DNA of 64,000 bases from Roseburia lenta (GCF_014287435.1 NZ_JACOPG010000004.1:124001-188000), one strand, 5' to 3'. Positions 44,705-53,355 are shown, counted from the stretch's first letter. Notes: generated by a model from the letters alone, not told the origin. Made by a program: numbers and translations.

Positions 44705-45646
44705 ATGGACGAGTTAATGAAAATATTTCCGGTTAGGCTGCGGGAGATCCTGTCGCAGGTGACATGGTATCGGGAGGATTTAGAAGAGATCCGCATCCGC
44801 ATCCAAAGACCGGTACAGTTTGTGACGTCGCAGGCATCCTTTTATCTGGATCCCCGGGAAAAGCGCCTGATGACACAGGCAAAAGGCGGACTTGCACTGG
44901 GGGAGGAAGACCTGCGGGAAATGCTGACCTATGTTTGTGAGTATTCCCGCTATGCCTATGCCAGGCAAATGCGGCAGGGATTTCTCGCCTTGGATGGCGG
45001 CATCCGTCTGGGACTATGCGGGCAGTATATGGCAGAGGAAGACGGACGGATAGGCATGGAATATCCCATGTATTTTTCCATCCGCATTCCCCATGAGAAG
45101 AAGGGATGCGCGGCGTGGATAGAGCCATGGCTCATAGAGGGGGAGACATTTTTACATACACTGATCCTGGCGGCACCTGGCATGGGAAAGACTACTTTTT
45201 TGCGGGATCTGGTACGGGTTCTATCCGACCGTCCGACCTGTCGGGGGCTGGCATTGATCGACGAAAGATATGAAGTGGCGGCAGCCAATTTTGGCATTCC
45301 GCAAAATGATGTGGGACTGCATACGGATGTCTATTCCGGTTACGCCAAGGAGGCGGGCTGTATGCAGGCGATCCGCACCATGGCGCCGCAGATCTTGGCG
45401 GTGGACGAGATCGGTGGGAAAAAGGATCTGGAAAGTCTGGTCTATGCCATGCACTGTGGGGTGGGCGTCCTTGCGACCATGCATGCCGGAAGCCTTTTGG
45501 AGTATCAGCAGAAAAGAGAGTGGGAGCCGCTTTTGGAAAAATGTCATTTCCGGCGTCTGCTCTGGATCGACAAAAAGTCCGGCAGACGGCAGTTTTTCTT
45601 ATATGATGAAGCGGGGGAACTGTTATGTGTAAAGGAATCGGCATAG
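44705..45646 (+). CDS. spoIIIAA: stage III sporulation protein AA, ATPase
   Basis: ATPase of 313 residues, related to type II/IV secretion ATPases, that powers the SpoIIIA-SpoIIQ feeding channel between mother cell and forespore. Walker A is APGMGKTT (residues 157-164) and Walker B region QILAVDEIGG. An upstream in-frame ATG at 44690 exists, but it lies only six bases after the candidate SigE -10 and has no ribosome site. I prefer ATG 44705 (MDELMKIFPVRL), which aligns with other family N-termini. It overlaps spoIIIAB by 22 bp. First gene of eight in the operon. Confidence 0.92.
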   Translation: MDELMKIFPVRLREILSQVTWYREDLEEIRIRIQRPVQFVTSQASFYLDPREKRLMTQAKGGLALGEEDLREMLTYVCEYSRYAYARQMRQGFLALDGGIRLGLCGQYMAEEDGRIGMEYPMYFSIRIPHEKKGCAAWIEPWLIEGETFLHTLILAAPGMGKTTFLRDLVRVLSDRPTCRGLALIDERYEVAAANFGIPQNDVGLHTDVYSGYAKEAGCMQAIRTMAPQILAVDEIGGKKDLESLVYAMHCGVGVLATMHAGSLLEYQQKREWEPLLEKCHFRRLLWIDKKSGRRQFFLYDEAGELLCVKESA

Positions 45647-46140
45647 CCACCTTTCTTTTGGGGGGAGCGGGACTTTTGCTACAGCAGTGGTATAATTCCC
45701 GACAAAGATGGTACTTTTTACAGGAAATGCAGGCGAGTCTGCTTCGGATACGGCAGGCGGTAGCCCAGAGAAACCTGCCCATGCATGCCATCCTAAGGCA
45801 GGAAAGCGGGCACGGTATCCCGGTTTTATCCGATTACTTTGCGGCAGTGTTAAGGGAAATGCAGAAGCATAAAAAAGAAGATATGGAACCGACGCTCTGG
45901 CAAGAAATGACACCGGATATGCGAAGGCTTACGAAAGAGGAGGAAAGACGTCTGTTTGTACAGGCTCTTTGCTCCTTATTTTCTGCCTGCCTGCCCGGAC
46001 AGGCGGAGGAATTTGGTATCTATTACGATTCTTTTGCAAAGTTACTGGAGAAGGAGCAACAAACAAAAAAAGAAAGGGGAAAGGTGACGGCGGCTACGAC
46101 CGGGATGGGTCTCATGCTGGTTCTGGTGCTGTTACTGTAA
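45625..46140 (+). CDS. spoIIIAB: stage III sporulation protein AB
   Basis: Protein of 171 residues. It has an N-terminal membrane segment (GIATFLLGGAGLLLQQWY), a helical cytosolic middle part (MQASLLRIRQAVAQRNLPMHAI) and a C-terminal membrane segment (TTGMGLMLVLVLLL). It is the GspF-like platform component of the SpoIIIA channel. It overlaps the end of spoIIIAA and is 4 bases before spoIIIAC. The assignment rests on sequence pattern and position in the operon. Confidence 0.9.
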   Translation: MCKGIGIATFLLGGAGLLLQQWYNSRQRWYFLQEMQASLLRIRQAVAQRNLPMHAILRQESGHGIPVLSDYFAAVLREMQKHKKEDMEPTLWQEMTPDMRRLTKEEERRLFVQALCSLFSACLPGQAEEFGIYYDSFAKLLEKEQQTKKERGKVTAATTGMGLMLVLVLLL

Positions 46141-46144
46141 GGAT

Positions 46145-46339
46145 ATGCCCATTGAACTCTTATTTAAAATTGCAGCAGTTGGTATTATCGTGACTATCTT
46201 AAATCAGGTCTTAAAACACAGTGGCAGGGATGAACAGGCTTTTTTTATCTCGCTGGGCGGACTTCTGGTCGTTTTGTTCTGGGTCGTGCCTTACATTTTA
46301 GATCTCTTTGAGATGATGCAAAAATTATTTGATCTTTAG
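46145..46339 (+). CDS. spoIIIAC: stage III sporulation protein AC
   Basis: Very short membrane protein of 64 residues with two hydrophobic helices (LFKIAAVGIIVTILNQVLKH and LGGLLVVLFWVVPYILDLF). This is the normal size and layout for SpoIIIAC, a small subunit of the channel complex in the mother cell membrane. The ATG follows an AAGGA ribosome site at the end of spoIIIAB. Neighbouring spoIIIAD encodes a related protein. Confidence 0.92.
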   Translation: MPIELLFKIAAVGIIVTILNQVLKHSGRDEQAFFISLGGLLVVLFWVVPYILDLFEMMQKLFDL

Positions 46340-46350
46340 GGGGCGGTACT

Positions 46351-46728
46351 TTGATAGGTGTTGCGGTGGCTGGCATTGTGACGGTCTTGCTGGCGCTTTT
46401 GTTCCGGCAGCAGAAACCGGAAATTGCCATGATGCTTTCCTTGGCTTGTTGCCTTTTTATCTTTTTTTGTGTGCTGGCAAAGATCAGGGATGTCATGGAT
46501 TACATACAGAGTCTGGCAGACCTGATCCATGTGGATGCCCTGTATATGGGCGTGATCTTAAAAATGATCGGTATTACTTATATTTCAGAGTTTGCATCTG
46601 CCATCTGCAAAGATGCGGGTTATGCCAGCATTGCCGGGCAGATTCAGGTATTGGCGAAGTTGTCGATCTTAGCACTGGGGATGCCGGTTCTGATGGCGTT
46701 CTTATCGACGGTGGAGGCATTTTTATGA
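46351..46728 (+). CDS. spoIIIAD: stage III sporulation protein AD
   Basis: Membrane protein of 125 residues with four hydrophobic segments; the second half (MGVILKMIGITYISEFASAICKDAGYASIAGQI) is the conserved core of SpoIIIAD and also resembles SpoIIIAC. TTG start at 46351 behind TAGGGGGCGG. Its stop codon overlaps the spoIIIAE ATG (ATGA at 46725-46728). It contributes to the SpoIIIA channel base. Confidence 0.92.
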   Translation: MIGVAVAGIVTVLLALLFRQQKPEIAMMLSLACCLFIFFCVLAKIRDVMDYIQSLADLIHVDALYMGVILKMIGITYISEFASAICKDAGYASIAGQIQVLAKLSILALGMPVLMAFLSTVEAFL

Positions 46729-47786
46729 CGGAAGGAAGCGCAGTGGATCGCCTGTTTTCCTCATTGGACTTAAGTGGTATTGAAGATGCCTTAAGGGGCA
46801 GTGACGGATGGGGAGATCTGCGGTTTGAACAAATTGTAGAAAAACTGATCTCTGGGGAATATGACATCAGTCAGGGCCTGGGGCAGATGGTCTGGCAGTT
46901 TTTTTGGGGCGAGTGGGAGACCAACCGAAAGTATCTGATCTATATCCTGCTTTTGACGATTGCCTTTTCCCTTTTGAAAAATTTTGCGCAGGTCTTTGAA
47001 CAGTCCTACATATCAAATGTCTGCTTTTTACTGGTCTATGCACTTTTGATGGTGCTATTGATGAAGTCGGTACTGCTATTGGATCAGGTCGTGCAGCAGA
47101 CCATTGCGGTGGTGCTGGATTTTATGACGGCATTTGTCCCCGTCTTTGCGACGACCGTTGTGGTGGCGGGCGGGGATGCAACGGCTATGGGATTTTATGA
47201 ACTGGGTTTTCTTGTGGTCTATCTGGTGCAGTGGATCTTAGCGGACGGTCTGGTGCCGCTGATCCGCATATATGTTGTCATGGGGCTTTTGAATTATGTC
47301 ATGGAGGAAGGAAGATTTTCCAAACTGACGGATCTTTTGGAAAATATGGTTTCCTGGGCACTCAAGATCTTAACATCCGTAGTTCTTGGGCTAAATATCA
47401 TCAAGAATGCCATTGCCCCGGTCACAGATACCTTTGCCAGACAGACGCTGAGAAAATCGCTGGCATTTGTGCCGGGGATCGGTTCGACATTGTCGGCGGC
47501 ATCGGATCTTTTTCTGGCGGCAAGCGATGTCATACGCAGCGGCATCGGGGCGGCGGCTCTGGTCGTACTTGTGATCCTGGTTGCCGTACCCTTGTCCAAA
47601 GTGGGAATCATGACATTTTTTTACCGGGTTCTGGCAGCCTTTGTGGAGCCGGTGGCAGATAAAAGGATCAGCAATGCTATACTGGTGGCGGCAAAGGGAG
47701 GCGGTATGCTTTTTAAACTGCTGACCAACTGCGCCATACTGATCTTTATCACGGTGGCAATGACGACATTAATAGGAGGCAGATGA
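46725..47786 (+). CDS. spoIIIAE: stage III sporulation protein AE
   Basis: Polytopic membrane protein of 353 residues with about seven or eight hydrophobic segments, resembling a permease-like component. Conserved markers are EIVEKLISGEYDIS-type N-terminal region, VPVFATTVVVAGGDATAMGFYEL and FVPGIGSTLSAASD. The ATG at 46725 overlaps the spoIIIAD stop. The same frame is open back to 46329 across spoIIIAD, but that translation is unrelated to the family and is not coding. It is essential for engulfed forespore development in Bacillus. Confidence 0.93.
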   Translation: MTEGSAVDRLFSSLDLSGIEDALRGSDGWGDLRFEQIVEKLISGEYDISQGLGQMVWQFFWGEWETNRKYLIYILLLTIAFSLLKNFAQVFEQSYISNVCFLLVYALLMVLLMKSVLLLDQVVQQTIAVVLDFMTAFVPVFATTVVVAGGDATAMGFYELGFLVVYLVQWILADGLVPLIRIYVVMGLLNYVMEEGRFSKLTDLLENMVSWALKILTSVVLGLNIIKNAIAPVTDTFARQTLRKSLAFVPGIGSTLSAASDLFLAASDVIRSGIGAAALVVLVILVAVPLSKVGIMTFFYRVLAAFVEPVADKRISNAILVAAKGGGMLFKLLTNCAILIFITVAMTTLIGGR

Positions 47787-47787
47787 T

Positions 47788-48081
47788 GTGATCGCGTGGA
47801 TCAAGGCGTATATTTCTCTTTTTCTGATCTTTGCCATGTTTTTGTACCTGCTCCCCTCCGGGCAGTATCGCAGATATCTGCGCTTTTTTCTGGAGATGGT
47901 CTTGGTACTCTTTTGCCTGACTTCCATTTTAGGGATCGGAAAACAAGATTACGAAAAGCAGTGGAATCAGACTTTTTCCCAGTATTATGCGCAGTGGGAG
48001 CAAAGAAAAAAGGAAGCCGAGGACTATTCCTATTTGGATCAGAATTATATAGATGCAGTGGTAAATGGGCAGGAGGAATGA
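47788..48081 (+). CDS. spoIIIAF: stage III sporulation protein AF, short form
   Basis: Membrane protein of 97 residues with two hydrophobic segments (WIKAYISLFLIFAMFLYLLP and FFLEMVLVLFCLTSIL) followed by a charged tail. It has the SpoIIIAF N-terminal pattern and position but is only about half the length of the Bacillus protein (206 residues as I recall), lacking the C-terminal soluble domain. GTG start one base after the spoIIIAE stop. The gene sits in an otherwise intact operon, so a natural short form is more likely than damage. Confidence 0.85.
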   Translation: MIAWIKAYISLFLIFAMFLYLLPSGQYRRYLRFFLEMVLVLFCLTSILGIGKQDYEKQWNQTFSQYYAQWEQRKKEAEDYSYLDQNYIDAVVNGQEE

Positions 48082-48635
48082 TGAAAAACTGGAAGAAATT
48101 GGCAGAAAAAATGCTAAGGAATATGGACAGACAGAAATGGATCGTGTGCATTTTGATCGGTGTGTTGCTCTTGGTTATAGCCATACCGGTCGATTCCAAG
48201 AAGCAGGATGCCGGAACGCAAGAGTCAGTACAGACCACGGAAACGGAAAGTTCTTCTTATGTGGAACAGATGGAGAGAGAACTGGAAGACCTGTTGGGGC
48301 AGATGGATGGCGTAGGAGCGGTCCGGGTCATGATCACCTTGGAAGATCAGGGGGAGAATGTCGTGGCACAGGACATCAGCAGCCAGTCATCCACGACCAA
48401 AGAGGGGGAGACGACCAAGGAGGAGATGAGTTCTGACCGCACGACCGTACTCTCGCAGGATGCACCCTATGAGACCAAGACCATTGAGCCAAAGATCCGT
48501 GGGGTCTGCGTGGTGGCGGAGGGAGCATCGGACAATCGGACAAAAGTGGCGATCTATGAGGCGATTCAGGCATTATTTTCCGTGGACGCACATAAGATAT
48601 CAATAGTAGAAATGGGATCACAGGAGGGAACATGA
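48081..48635 (+). CDS. spoIIIAG: stage III sporulation protein AG
   Basis: Protein of 184 residues: a short cytosolic N-terminus, one membrane helix (WIVCILIGVLLLVIAIPV), a disordered linker and a ring-building (YscJ/FliF-like) domain with the conserved ELEDLLGQMDGVGAVRVMITLE and PKIRGVCVVAEGA. SpoIIIAG forms a ring in the intermembrane space at the channel. ATG at 48078 or 48081 follows AGGAGG; the second gives the better spacing. It overlaps spoIIIAF, and its end overlaps spoIIIAH by four bases. Confidence 0.92.
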   Translation: MKNWKKLAEKMLRNMDRQKWIVCILIGVLLLVIAIPVDSKKQDAGTQESVQTTETESSSYVEQMERELEDLLGQMDGVGAVRVMITLEDQGENVVAQDISSQSSTTKEGETTKEEMSSDRTTVLSQDAPYETKTIEPKIRGVCVVAEGASDNRTKVAIYEAIQALFSVDAHKISIVEMGSQEGT

Positions 48636-49252
48636 AACGTATATTCCGAAAAAATCAGATCGTGGTAGCAGCCTTGGCACTTCTCATTGCCGGAGCCGGT
48701 TATCTCAATTATACATATGAAAATGATGAAAAAGATATTGCGACTATGGCGGCAAAGGACAGCAAGGAGGAAAAAGCAAAAGATACGGAGGCGTCGGCAT
48801 CCCTGAGCGAGGAGGAGATCCTGACCGATACGGAGGCAAGCAGTGATGATATGGGGGATGACAGTGCAGGGGAGACGGTACTGACGGACAGTACTAATGT
48901 GCAGGTGTCAAAAGCGGCAAGCCTTAAGATGGATCGGGAGCAGACCAGGGCAGCCAGCAAGGCAACGCTGATGGAAGTGGTCAATAATGCTGCTTTGACG
49001 GATGTGGAAAAACAGGCAGCCGTAGAAGAATTGGCGGCACTTACTCAAGTGGCAGAAAAGGAGGCTGCCTGCGAGATGATGCTGGCATCCAAGGGCTTTG
49101 AGGAAGCCGTGGTCTCCATCGCAGGAGAAAATGCAGATGTCATTTTAAATGCCAGTCAGGTGACCGATGCACAGCGGGCGCAGGTAGAAGATGTTGTCAA
49201 CCGTAAGGCTGGCATTGCACCGGACCATATCGTGATCTCGACCATGAACTAG
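48632..49252 (+). CDS. spoIIIAH: stage III sporulation protein AH
   Basis: Protein of 206 residues. A single membrane helix (IVVAALALLIAGAGYLNYT) is followed by a long acidic linker (about residues 35-85) and a C-terminal YscJ/FliF-like domain (ASKATLMEVVNNAALT, EEAVVSIAGENADVILNAS). In Bacillus it crosses to bind SpoIIQ from the forespore. It is the last of the eight spoIIIA genes; the foldback element begins two bases after its stop codon, and there is no ordinary terminator here. Confidence 0.93.
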   Translation: MKRIFRKNQIVVAALALLIAGAGYLNYTYENDEKDIATMAAKDSKEEKAKDTEASASLSEEEILTDTEASSDDMGDDSAGETVLTDSTNVQVSKAASLKMDREQTRAASKATLMEVVNNAALTDVEKQAAVEELAALTQVAEKEAACEMMLASKGFEEAVVSIAGENADVILNASQVTDAQRAQVEDVVNRKAGIAPDHIVISTMN

Positions 49253-49254
49253 GA

Positions 49255-49770
49255 GGGCATCCGCAAGGCGTGGAGAAGCAGGCGGCAGGGGGCAGGCGTG
49301 TCCTGTTGGGCAGAAAATCTTTGGAGCAGGTTAGGTGAGTCTCTGTGAGAAAGTGATTGCTTGCCGTAAACTGTCTCTTGCACAGCTTCGACGGGCGACA
49401 GGATGTGTCCGCCTGTGACAGATATTCAGAGGCGTCACCCATAAGAGACTCTAATAACTTGGACGTTTTGCTGTATCCAAAGTCGGCAACCGGCGCAAAC
49501 GAACATCCGTGTGCGGTTGCGCCTCTCGGGTACATCCCTGTACCCGAGTTGCCGGAATGCTTTCAAGTTATAAGAGTCTCTAATGCGTTTTGCATTCATA
49601 TCTGTCACAGGCGAACATCATCCTAGGCGACTGTCTAACTTTGCAAAGACAGTTTTTATATGCGCAAGCAATGCTTTCTCACATAGAGACTCCCTGTTCT
49701 GCGACAGATTTCTGCCCAACAGGACACGCCTGCCCCCTGCCGCCTGCTTCTCCACGCCTTGCGGATGCCC
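49255..49770. repeat. 516-bp foldback (large inverted repeat) element, MITE-like or structured RNA
   Basis: The first 62 bases (49255-49316, starting GGGCATCCGCAAGGCG) are the exact reverse complement of the last 62 (49709-49770). Inside, the arms stay co-linear for about 140 more bases with matching blocks such as GAGTCTCT, GTGAGAAAG, ACTGTCT, CGCCTGTGACAGATAT and AGAGACTCT, ending near 49460 and 49565. The centre holds two hairpins (49492-49523 and 49525-49548). No transposase and no clear target-site duplication are visible. Short open frames here run through the arms, and both arms give the same residue string (LPPAACFSTPCGCP), showing they are by-products of the repeat. The rest of the 49253-49889 gap holds the prfC promoter region. 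Confidence 0.9.
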
Positions 49771-49779
49771 GACGTAGAC

Positions 49780-49807
49780 TTGACAAGGAATGTGAATGTA
49801 AGATAAA
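49780..49807 (+). promoter_or_regulatory. candidate promoter of prfC
   Basis: TTGACA (49780-49785), 16-bp spacer, GATAAA (49802-49807), starting nine bases outside the foldback element. The leader of about 75 bases includes a small hairpin, CCCGG-CAATA-CCGGG (49847-49861), before the ribosome site TGGGAGGA. Confidence 0.45.
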
Positions 49808-49889
49808 CTAAATTAGTTTGAGATAAGATATAGATAGTATATAGATCCCGGCAATACCGGGAGCGCAGGATAAATGGGAGGAACATACT

Positions 49890-51479
49890 GTGTCAGATTT
49901 AGTGAAAGAGATTGAAAAGAGAAGGACATTTGCCATTATTTCTCACCCGGATGCAGGTAAGACGACCCTGACGGAGAAATTTCTCTTATATGGTGGAGCC
50001 ATCAATTTAGCAGGCTCTGTCAAGGGAAAAGCGACTGCCAGACATGCGGTGTCTGACTGGATGGAGATTGAGAAGGAAAGAGGTATTTCGGTTACATCTT
50101 CCGTATTGCAGTTCCATTATGATGGTTATTGCATCAATATTTTGGATACACCGGGACATCAGGACTTCTCAGAAGATACCTATCGTACCCTTATGGCTGC
50201 GGATTCTGCCGTCATGGTCATTGATGCCTCCAAGGGTGTTGAGGCACAGACAAGAAAATTGTTCAAGGTATGCGTGATGCGACATATCCCGATTTTTACC
50301 TTTATCAACAAGATGGATCGTGATGCAAACGACACCTTTGAACTTCTGGATGATATTGAAAAGGAACTGGGCATTGCGACCTGTCCGATTAACTGGCCGA
50401 TCGGTTCCGGCAAGGGTTTCAAGGGCGTGTATGACAGAAATACCAAGCGTGTCATGACCTTTGCAGATACCTTAAAGGGAACCAAAGAAGGAACAGAAAA
50501 AGAGATCGCTATTGATGATCCGGCACTTGTAGATGAGATCGGAGAAGATCAGAGACAGACCTTATTGGATGAGATCGAACTTCTGGACGGTGCCAGTGCA
50601 GAATTTGATATGGAACTGGTGTCCAAGGGCGAGTTGTCCCCTGTATTTTTTGGTTCGGCGCTTACCAACTTTGGTGTTGAGACCTTTTTGCAGCACTTTT
50701 TACAGATGACATCATCCCCATTGCCGAGAATGTCCGACCAGGGTGTGATCGATCCGTTTTCACCGGATTTTTCCGCATTTGTCTTCAAGATTCAGGCAAA
50801 TATGAACAAGGCACACCGCGATAGGATCGCCTTTATGCGTATCTGCTCCGGCGAGTTTGATGCCGGTATGGAAGTCTTTCATGTGCAGGGAAATAAGGCG
50901 ATGAAACTTTCTCAGCCTCAGCAGTTGATGGCGCAGGAAAGAAAGATCGTGGATAAGGCATATGCCGGGGATATCATCGGTGTATTTGACCCGGGCATCT
51001 TTTCTATTGGCGATACCATCGTCAGCGGAAAAAACAGATTTGCTTTTGAGGGTATTCCGACATTTGCACCGGAACATTTTGCCCGTGTGCGCCAGGTCGA
51101 TACCATGAAACGTAAACAGTTCATGAAGGGCATCAGCCAGATCGCCCAGGAAGGTGCGATCCAGATCTTCCAGGAATACAATACCGGTATGGAGGAGATC
51201 ATTGTCGGTGTTGTCGGTGTTCTGCAATTTGATGTTTTAAAGTATCGTCTGAATAACGAATATAATGTCGAGATCCGCATGGAAAATCTGCCATATGAGC
51301 ATATCCGCTGGATCGAAAATGAGGATATTGATCTGGATAAGATCTCCGGTACCTCGGACATGAAGAAGATCAAAGATCTCAAGGGCAGACCGCTTCTTTT
51401 GTTCGTCAACTCTTGGAGCGTTGGCATGACACTGGATCGAAACGAGGGATTGATCTTATCAGAGTTTGGACGCAGTTAA
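49890..51479 (+). CDS. prfC: peptide chain release factor 3
   Basis: GTPase of 529 residues that removes RF1/RF2 from the ribosome after termination. The P-loop is HPDAGKTT (residues 19-26); G2/G3 are ERGISVTSS and DTPGHQDFSEDTY; G4 is FINKMDRD. The later domain shows the family markers (RDRIAFMRICSGEF and FDVLKYRL). GTG start behind TGGGAGGA. EF-G and other translational GTPases are excluded by the RF3-specific C-terminal part. It stands alone, with a terminator at 51550-51578, and complements prfA in the same window. Confidence 0.95.
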   Translation: MSDLVKEIEKRRTFAIISHPDAGKTTLTEKFLLYGGAINLAGSVKGKATARHAVSDWMEIEKERGISVTSSVLQFHYDGYCINILDTPGHQDFSEDTYRTLMAADSAVMVIDASKGVEAQTRKLFKVCVMRHIPIFTFINKMDRDANDTFELLDDIEKELGIATCPINWPIGSGKGFKGVYDRNTKRVMTFADTLKGTKEGTEKEIAIDDPALVDEIGEDQRQTLLDEIELLDGASAEFDMELVSKGELSPVFFGSALTNFGVETFLQHFLQMTSSPLPRMSDQGVIDPFSPDFSAFVFKIQANMNKAHRDRIAFMRICSGEFDAGMEVFHVQGNKAMKLSQPQQLMAQERKIVDKAYAGDIIGVFDPGIFSIGDTIVSGKNRFAFEGIPTFAPEHFARVRQVDTMKRKQFMKGISQIAQEGAIQIFQEYNTGMEEIIVGVVGVLQFDVLKYRLNNEYNVEIRMENLPYEHIRWIENEDIDLDKISGTSDMKKIKDLKGRPLLLFVNSWSVGMTLDRNEGLILSEFGRS

Positions 51480-51549
51480 GTTCATCCGGATAGGAAAGGC
51501 CGGTGCCAAGATGAGTCTTGACAGATGGGACGACCACTGGATATAATAA

Positions 51550-51578
51550 GGCGGTAGCGATTTGCTACTGTCTTTTTT
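51550..51578 (+). terminator. terminator after prfC
   Basis: GGCGGTAGC (51550-51558) pairs with GCTACTGTC (51564-51572) with two G-U wobbles; TTTTTT follows. Confidence 0.82.
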
Positions 51579-51630
51579 CGTTTTACAATCCCCATGATAC
51601 AGGATAATAACAAAGGAACACAAAATGAGG

Positions 51631-51659
51631 TTGACTTTTTTGTGGAAGTATAATAGTAT
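51631..51659 (+). promoter_or_regulatory. recA promoter
   Basis: TTGACT (51631-51636), 17-bp spacer, TAGTAT (51654-51659). The SOS box starts 13 bases downstream. Confidence 0.6.
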
Positions 51660-51672
51660 TAGAACATGAAAA

Positions 51673-51686
51673 CGAACAAAGGTTCG
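51673..51686. promoter_or_regulatory. SOS box (LexA operator) of recA
   Basis: CGAACAAAGGTTCG contains GAAC-N4-GTTC, the Gram-positive LexA/DinR operator. It lies between the recA promoter and the ribosome site, so bound LexA would block transcription until DNA damage. Confidence 0.88.
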
Positions 51687-51704
51687 ATATGGAGGTTTTT
51701 AGTT

Positions 51705-52730
51705 ATGGCAAATGATGATAAGTTAAAGGCGTTAGACGCAGCGATTTCCCAGATAGAAAAGCAGTATGGCAAGGGCTCGATCATGAAACTCGGAGACACC
51801 AGCAACCAGATGCAGGTCGAGACCGTACCGACCGGTTCTCTCAGTCTTGATATTGCCCTGGGACAGGGCGGTCTGCCAAAGGGCAGAATTATTGAGATCT
51901 ACGGACCGGAGTCCAGTGGTAAGACGACAGTCGCATTACATGCTGTCGCAGAGGTACAAAAGGCAGGCGGTATCGCAGGCTTTATTGATGCAGAGCATGC
52001 GCTGGATCCTGTCTATGCCAAGAATATCGGGGTGGATATCGACAATCTTTATATTTCCCAGCCGGACAACGGTGAGCAGGCTCTGGAGATCACAGAGACC
52101 ATGGTGCGTTCCGGCGCGGTAGATATTGTGATCGTGGATTCCGTTGCTGCCTTGGTTCCAAAGGCAGAGATCGACGGTGATATGGGTGATTCCCATGTGG
52201 GCTTACAGGCACGTCTGATGTCACAGGCACTCCGTAAGTTGACTGCGGTGATCAGCAAGTCGAATTGTATCGTTATCTTTATCAACCAGTTGCGTGAAAA
52301 GGTTGGCGTTATGTTCGGTAATCCGGAGACGACGACCGGTGGTAGAGCGCTTAAGTTCTATTCTTCCGTACGTCTGGATGTCCGTCGTATCGAGGCGATC
52401 AAGCAGCAGGGAGAGGTCATTGGCAACCGTACCCGTATCAAGGTCGTAAAGAACAAGATTGCACCGCCATTTAGAGAGGCAGAGTTTGATATCATGTTTG
52501 GTCAGGGGATTTCCAAAGAGGGAGATATCCTAGATATTGCGGCAGATCTTGATATCGTCAACAAGTCCGGTGCGTGGTATGCCTACAATGGAGACAAGAT
52601 CGGACAGGGGCGTGAGAATGCCAAGACCTATCTGCGTGAACATCCGGAAGTGCGTGATGAGATCGAACAGCAGGTCAGAGCACACTTTAAGCCGGAAGAG
52701 GCGGAGGAGACAGAGACTGTAGAAGAATAG
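51705..52730 (+). CDS. recA: recombinase RecA
   Basis: Recombinase of 341 residues: forms filaments on single-stranded DNA, exchanges strands and triggers LexA cleavage. Walker A is GPESSGKTT (residues 67-75). Other markers are [26 protein letters not shown] and the L1/L2 loops around [20 protein letters not shown] and the [13 protein letters not shown] segment. The ATG at 51705 is behind GGAGG; the in-frame ATG at 51666 lies before the SOS box and is not used. It receives 3' ends made by AddAB and is followed after 10 bases by its modulator recX. Confidence 0.97.
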   Translation: MANDDKLKALDAAISQIEKQYGKGSIMKLGDTSNQMQVETVPTGSLSLDIALGQGGLPKGRIIEIYGPESSGKTTVALHAVAEVQKAGGIAGFIDAEHALDPVYAKNIGVDIDNLYISQPDNGEQALEITETMVRSGAVDIVIVDSVAALVPKAEIDGDMGDSHVGLQARLMSQALRKLTAVISKSNCIVIFINQLREKVGVMFGNPETTTGGRALKFYSSVRLDVRRIEAIKQQGEVIGNRTRIKVVKNKIAPPFREAEFDIMFGQGISKEGDILDIAADLDIVNKSGAWYAYNGDKIGQGRENAKTYLREHPEVRDEIEQQVRAHFKPEEAEETETVEE

Positions 52731-52740
52731 GAGTGTCACA

Positions 52741-53355
52741 GTGTATATAGAATCGATTGACACAGCAGGAAAAAATAAATGTAAGATCCACCTCAGCAAT
52801 GGGGTGGATCTTGCACTCTACAAGGGTGAAGTGCGGCAGTTGCATTTACAGGAGAATGACGAGATCACAGAGGATATGTATGAAAAGATTTTAGAGGAGA
52901 TCCTCATACCCAGAGCCAGGCGCCGTGCTATGCACTTGCTGGAAAAGATGGACCGGTCGACCAGACAGTTGGAGACCAAACTGCGCGAGGGCGGCTATCC
53001 GGAACCGGCGATCGAGAGTGCCATTGCCTATGTAACAAGTTACCACTATTTGGATGATGAACGCCTTGCAAGATCCCACATCCGCTTTTATCAGACCAGC
53101 CGCAGTCGCATGCGCATGACACAGGATCTTTTGAAAAAGGGGATCGATCGTGAGATCATTGATCGTTGTATGGAAGAAGAATTGGAGCAATCCCAGATGG
53201 AGTTGATCGCAGTTTTATTGCAGAAGAAAGGCTATGCTCCGGAGAATGCAACGAGGCAGGAAGAAGCCAAAATGTATCGTTTCCTTATGCAGAGAGGCTT
53301 CGCATCCAGTGAGATCAGTCGTGTCCTGCGAGGCGGATTTTCGGAATGGGATTGA
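52741..53355 (+). CDS. recX: RecA regulator RecX
   Basis: Protein of 204 residues that binds RecA filaments and alters their activity. It has the tandem three-helix repeats of RecX: ARRRAMHLLEKMDRSTRQLETKLREGGYP, then YHYLDDERLARSHIRFYQ and SRMRMTQDLLKKGIDREII, and a final repeat ending FASSEISRVLRG. GTG start 10 bases after recA, so both fall under the same SOS promoter. Length is within family range. Confidence 0.92.
   Translation: MYIESIDTAGKNKCKIHLSNGVDLALYKGEVRQLHLQENDEITEDMYEKILEEILIPRARRRAMHLLEKMDRSTRQLETKLREGGYPEPAIESAIAYVTSYHYLDDERLARSHIRFYQTSRSRMRMTQDLLKKGIDREIIDRCMEEELEQSQMELIAVLLQKKGYAPENATRQEEAKMYRFLMQRGFASSEISRVLRGGFSEWD

Noticed and set aside
46329..46724. Upstream extension of the spoIIIAE reading frame
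   Set aside because: It runs through spoIIIAD in another frame; the translation is not family-like, and the ATGA overlap at 46725 is the natural start.
49357..49811. Several short open frames within the foldback element on both strands
   Set aside because: They are consequences of the inverted repeat: both arms give the same residue string, there is no ribosome site and no family similarity.
49847..49861. CCCGG-CAATA-CCGGG hairpin before prfC as a riboswitch
   Set aside because: A five-base-pair stem alone is too small, and no known riboswitch core surrounds it.
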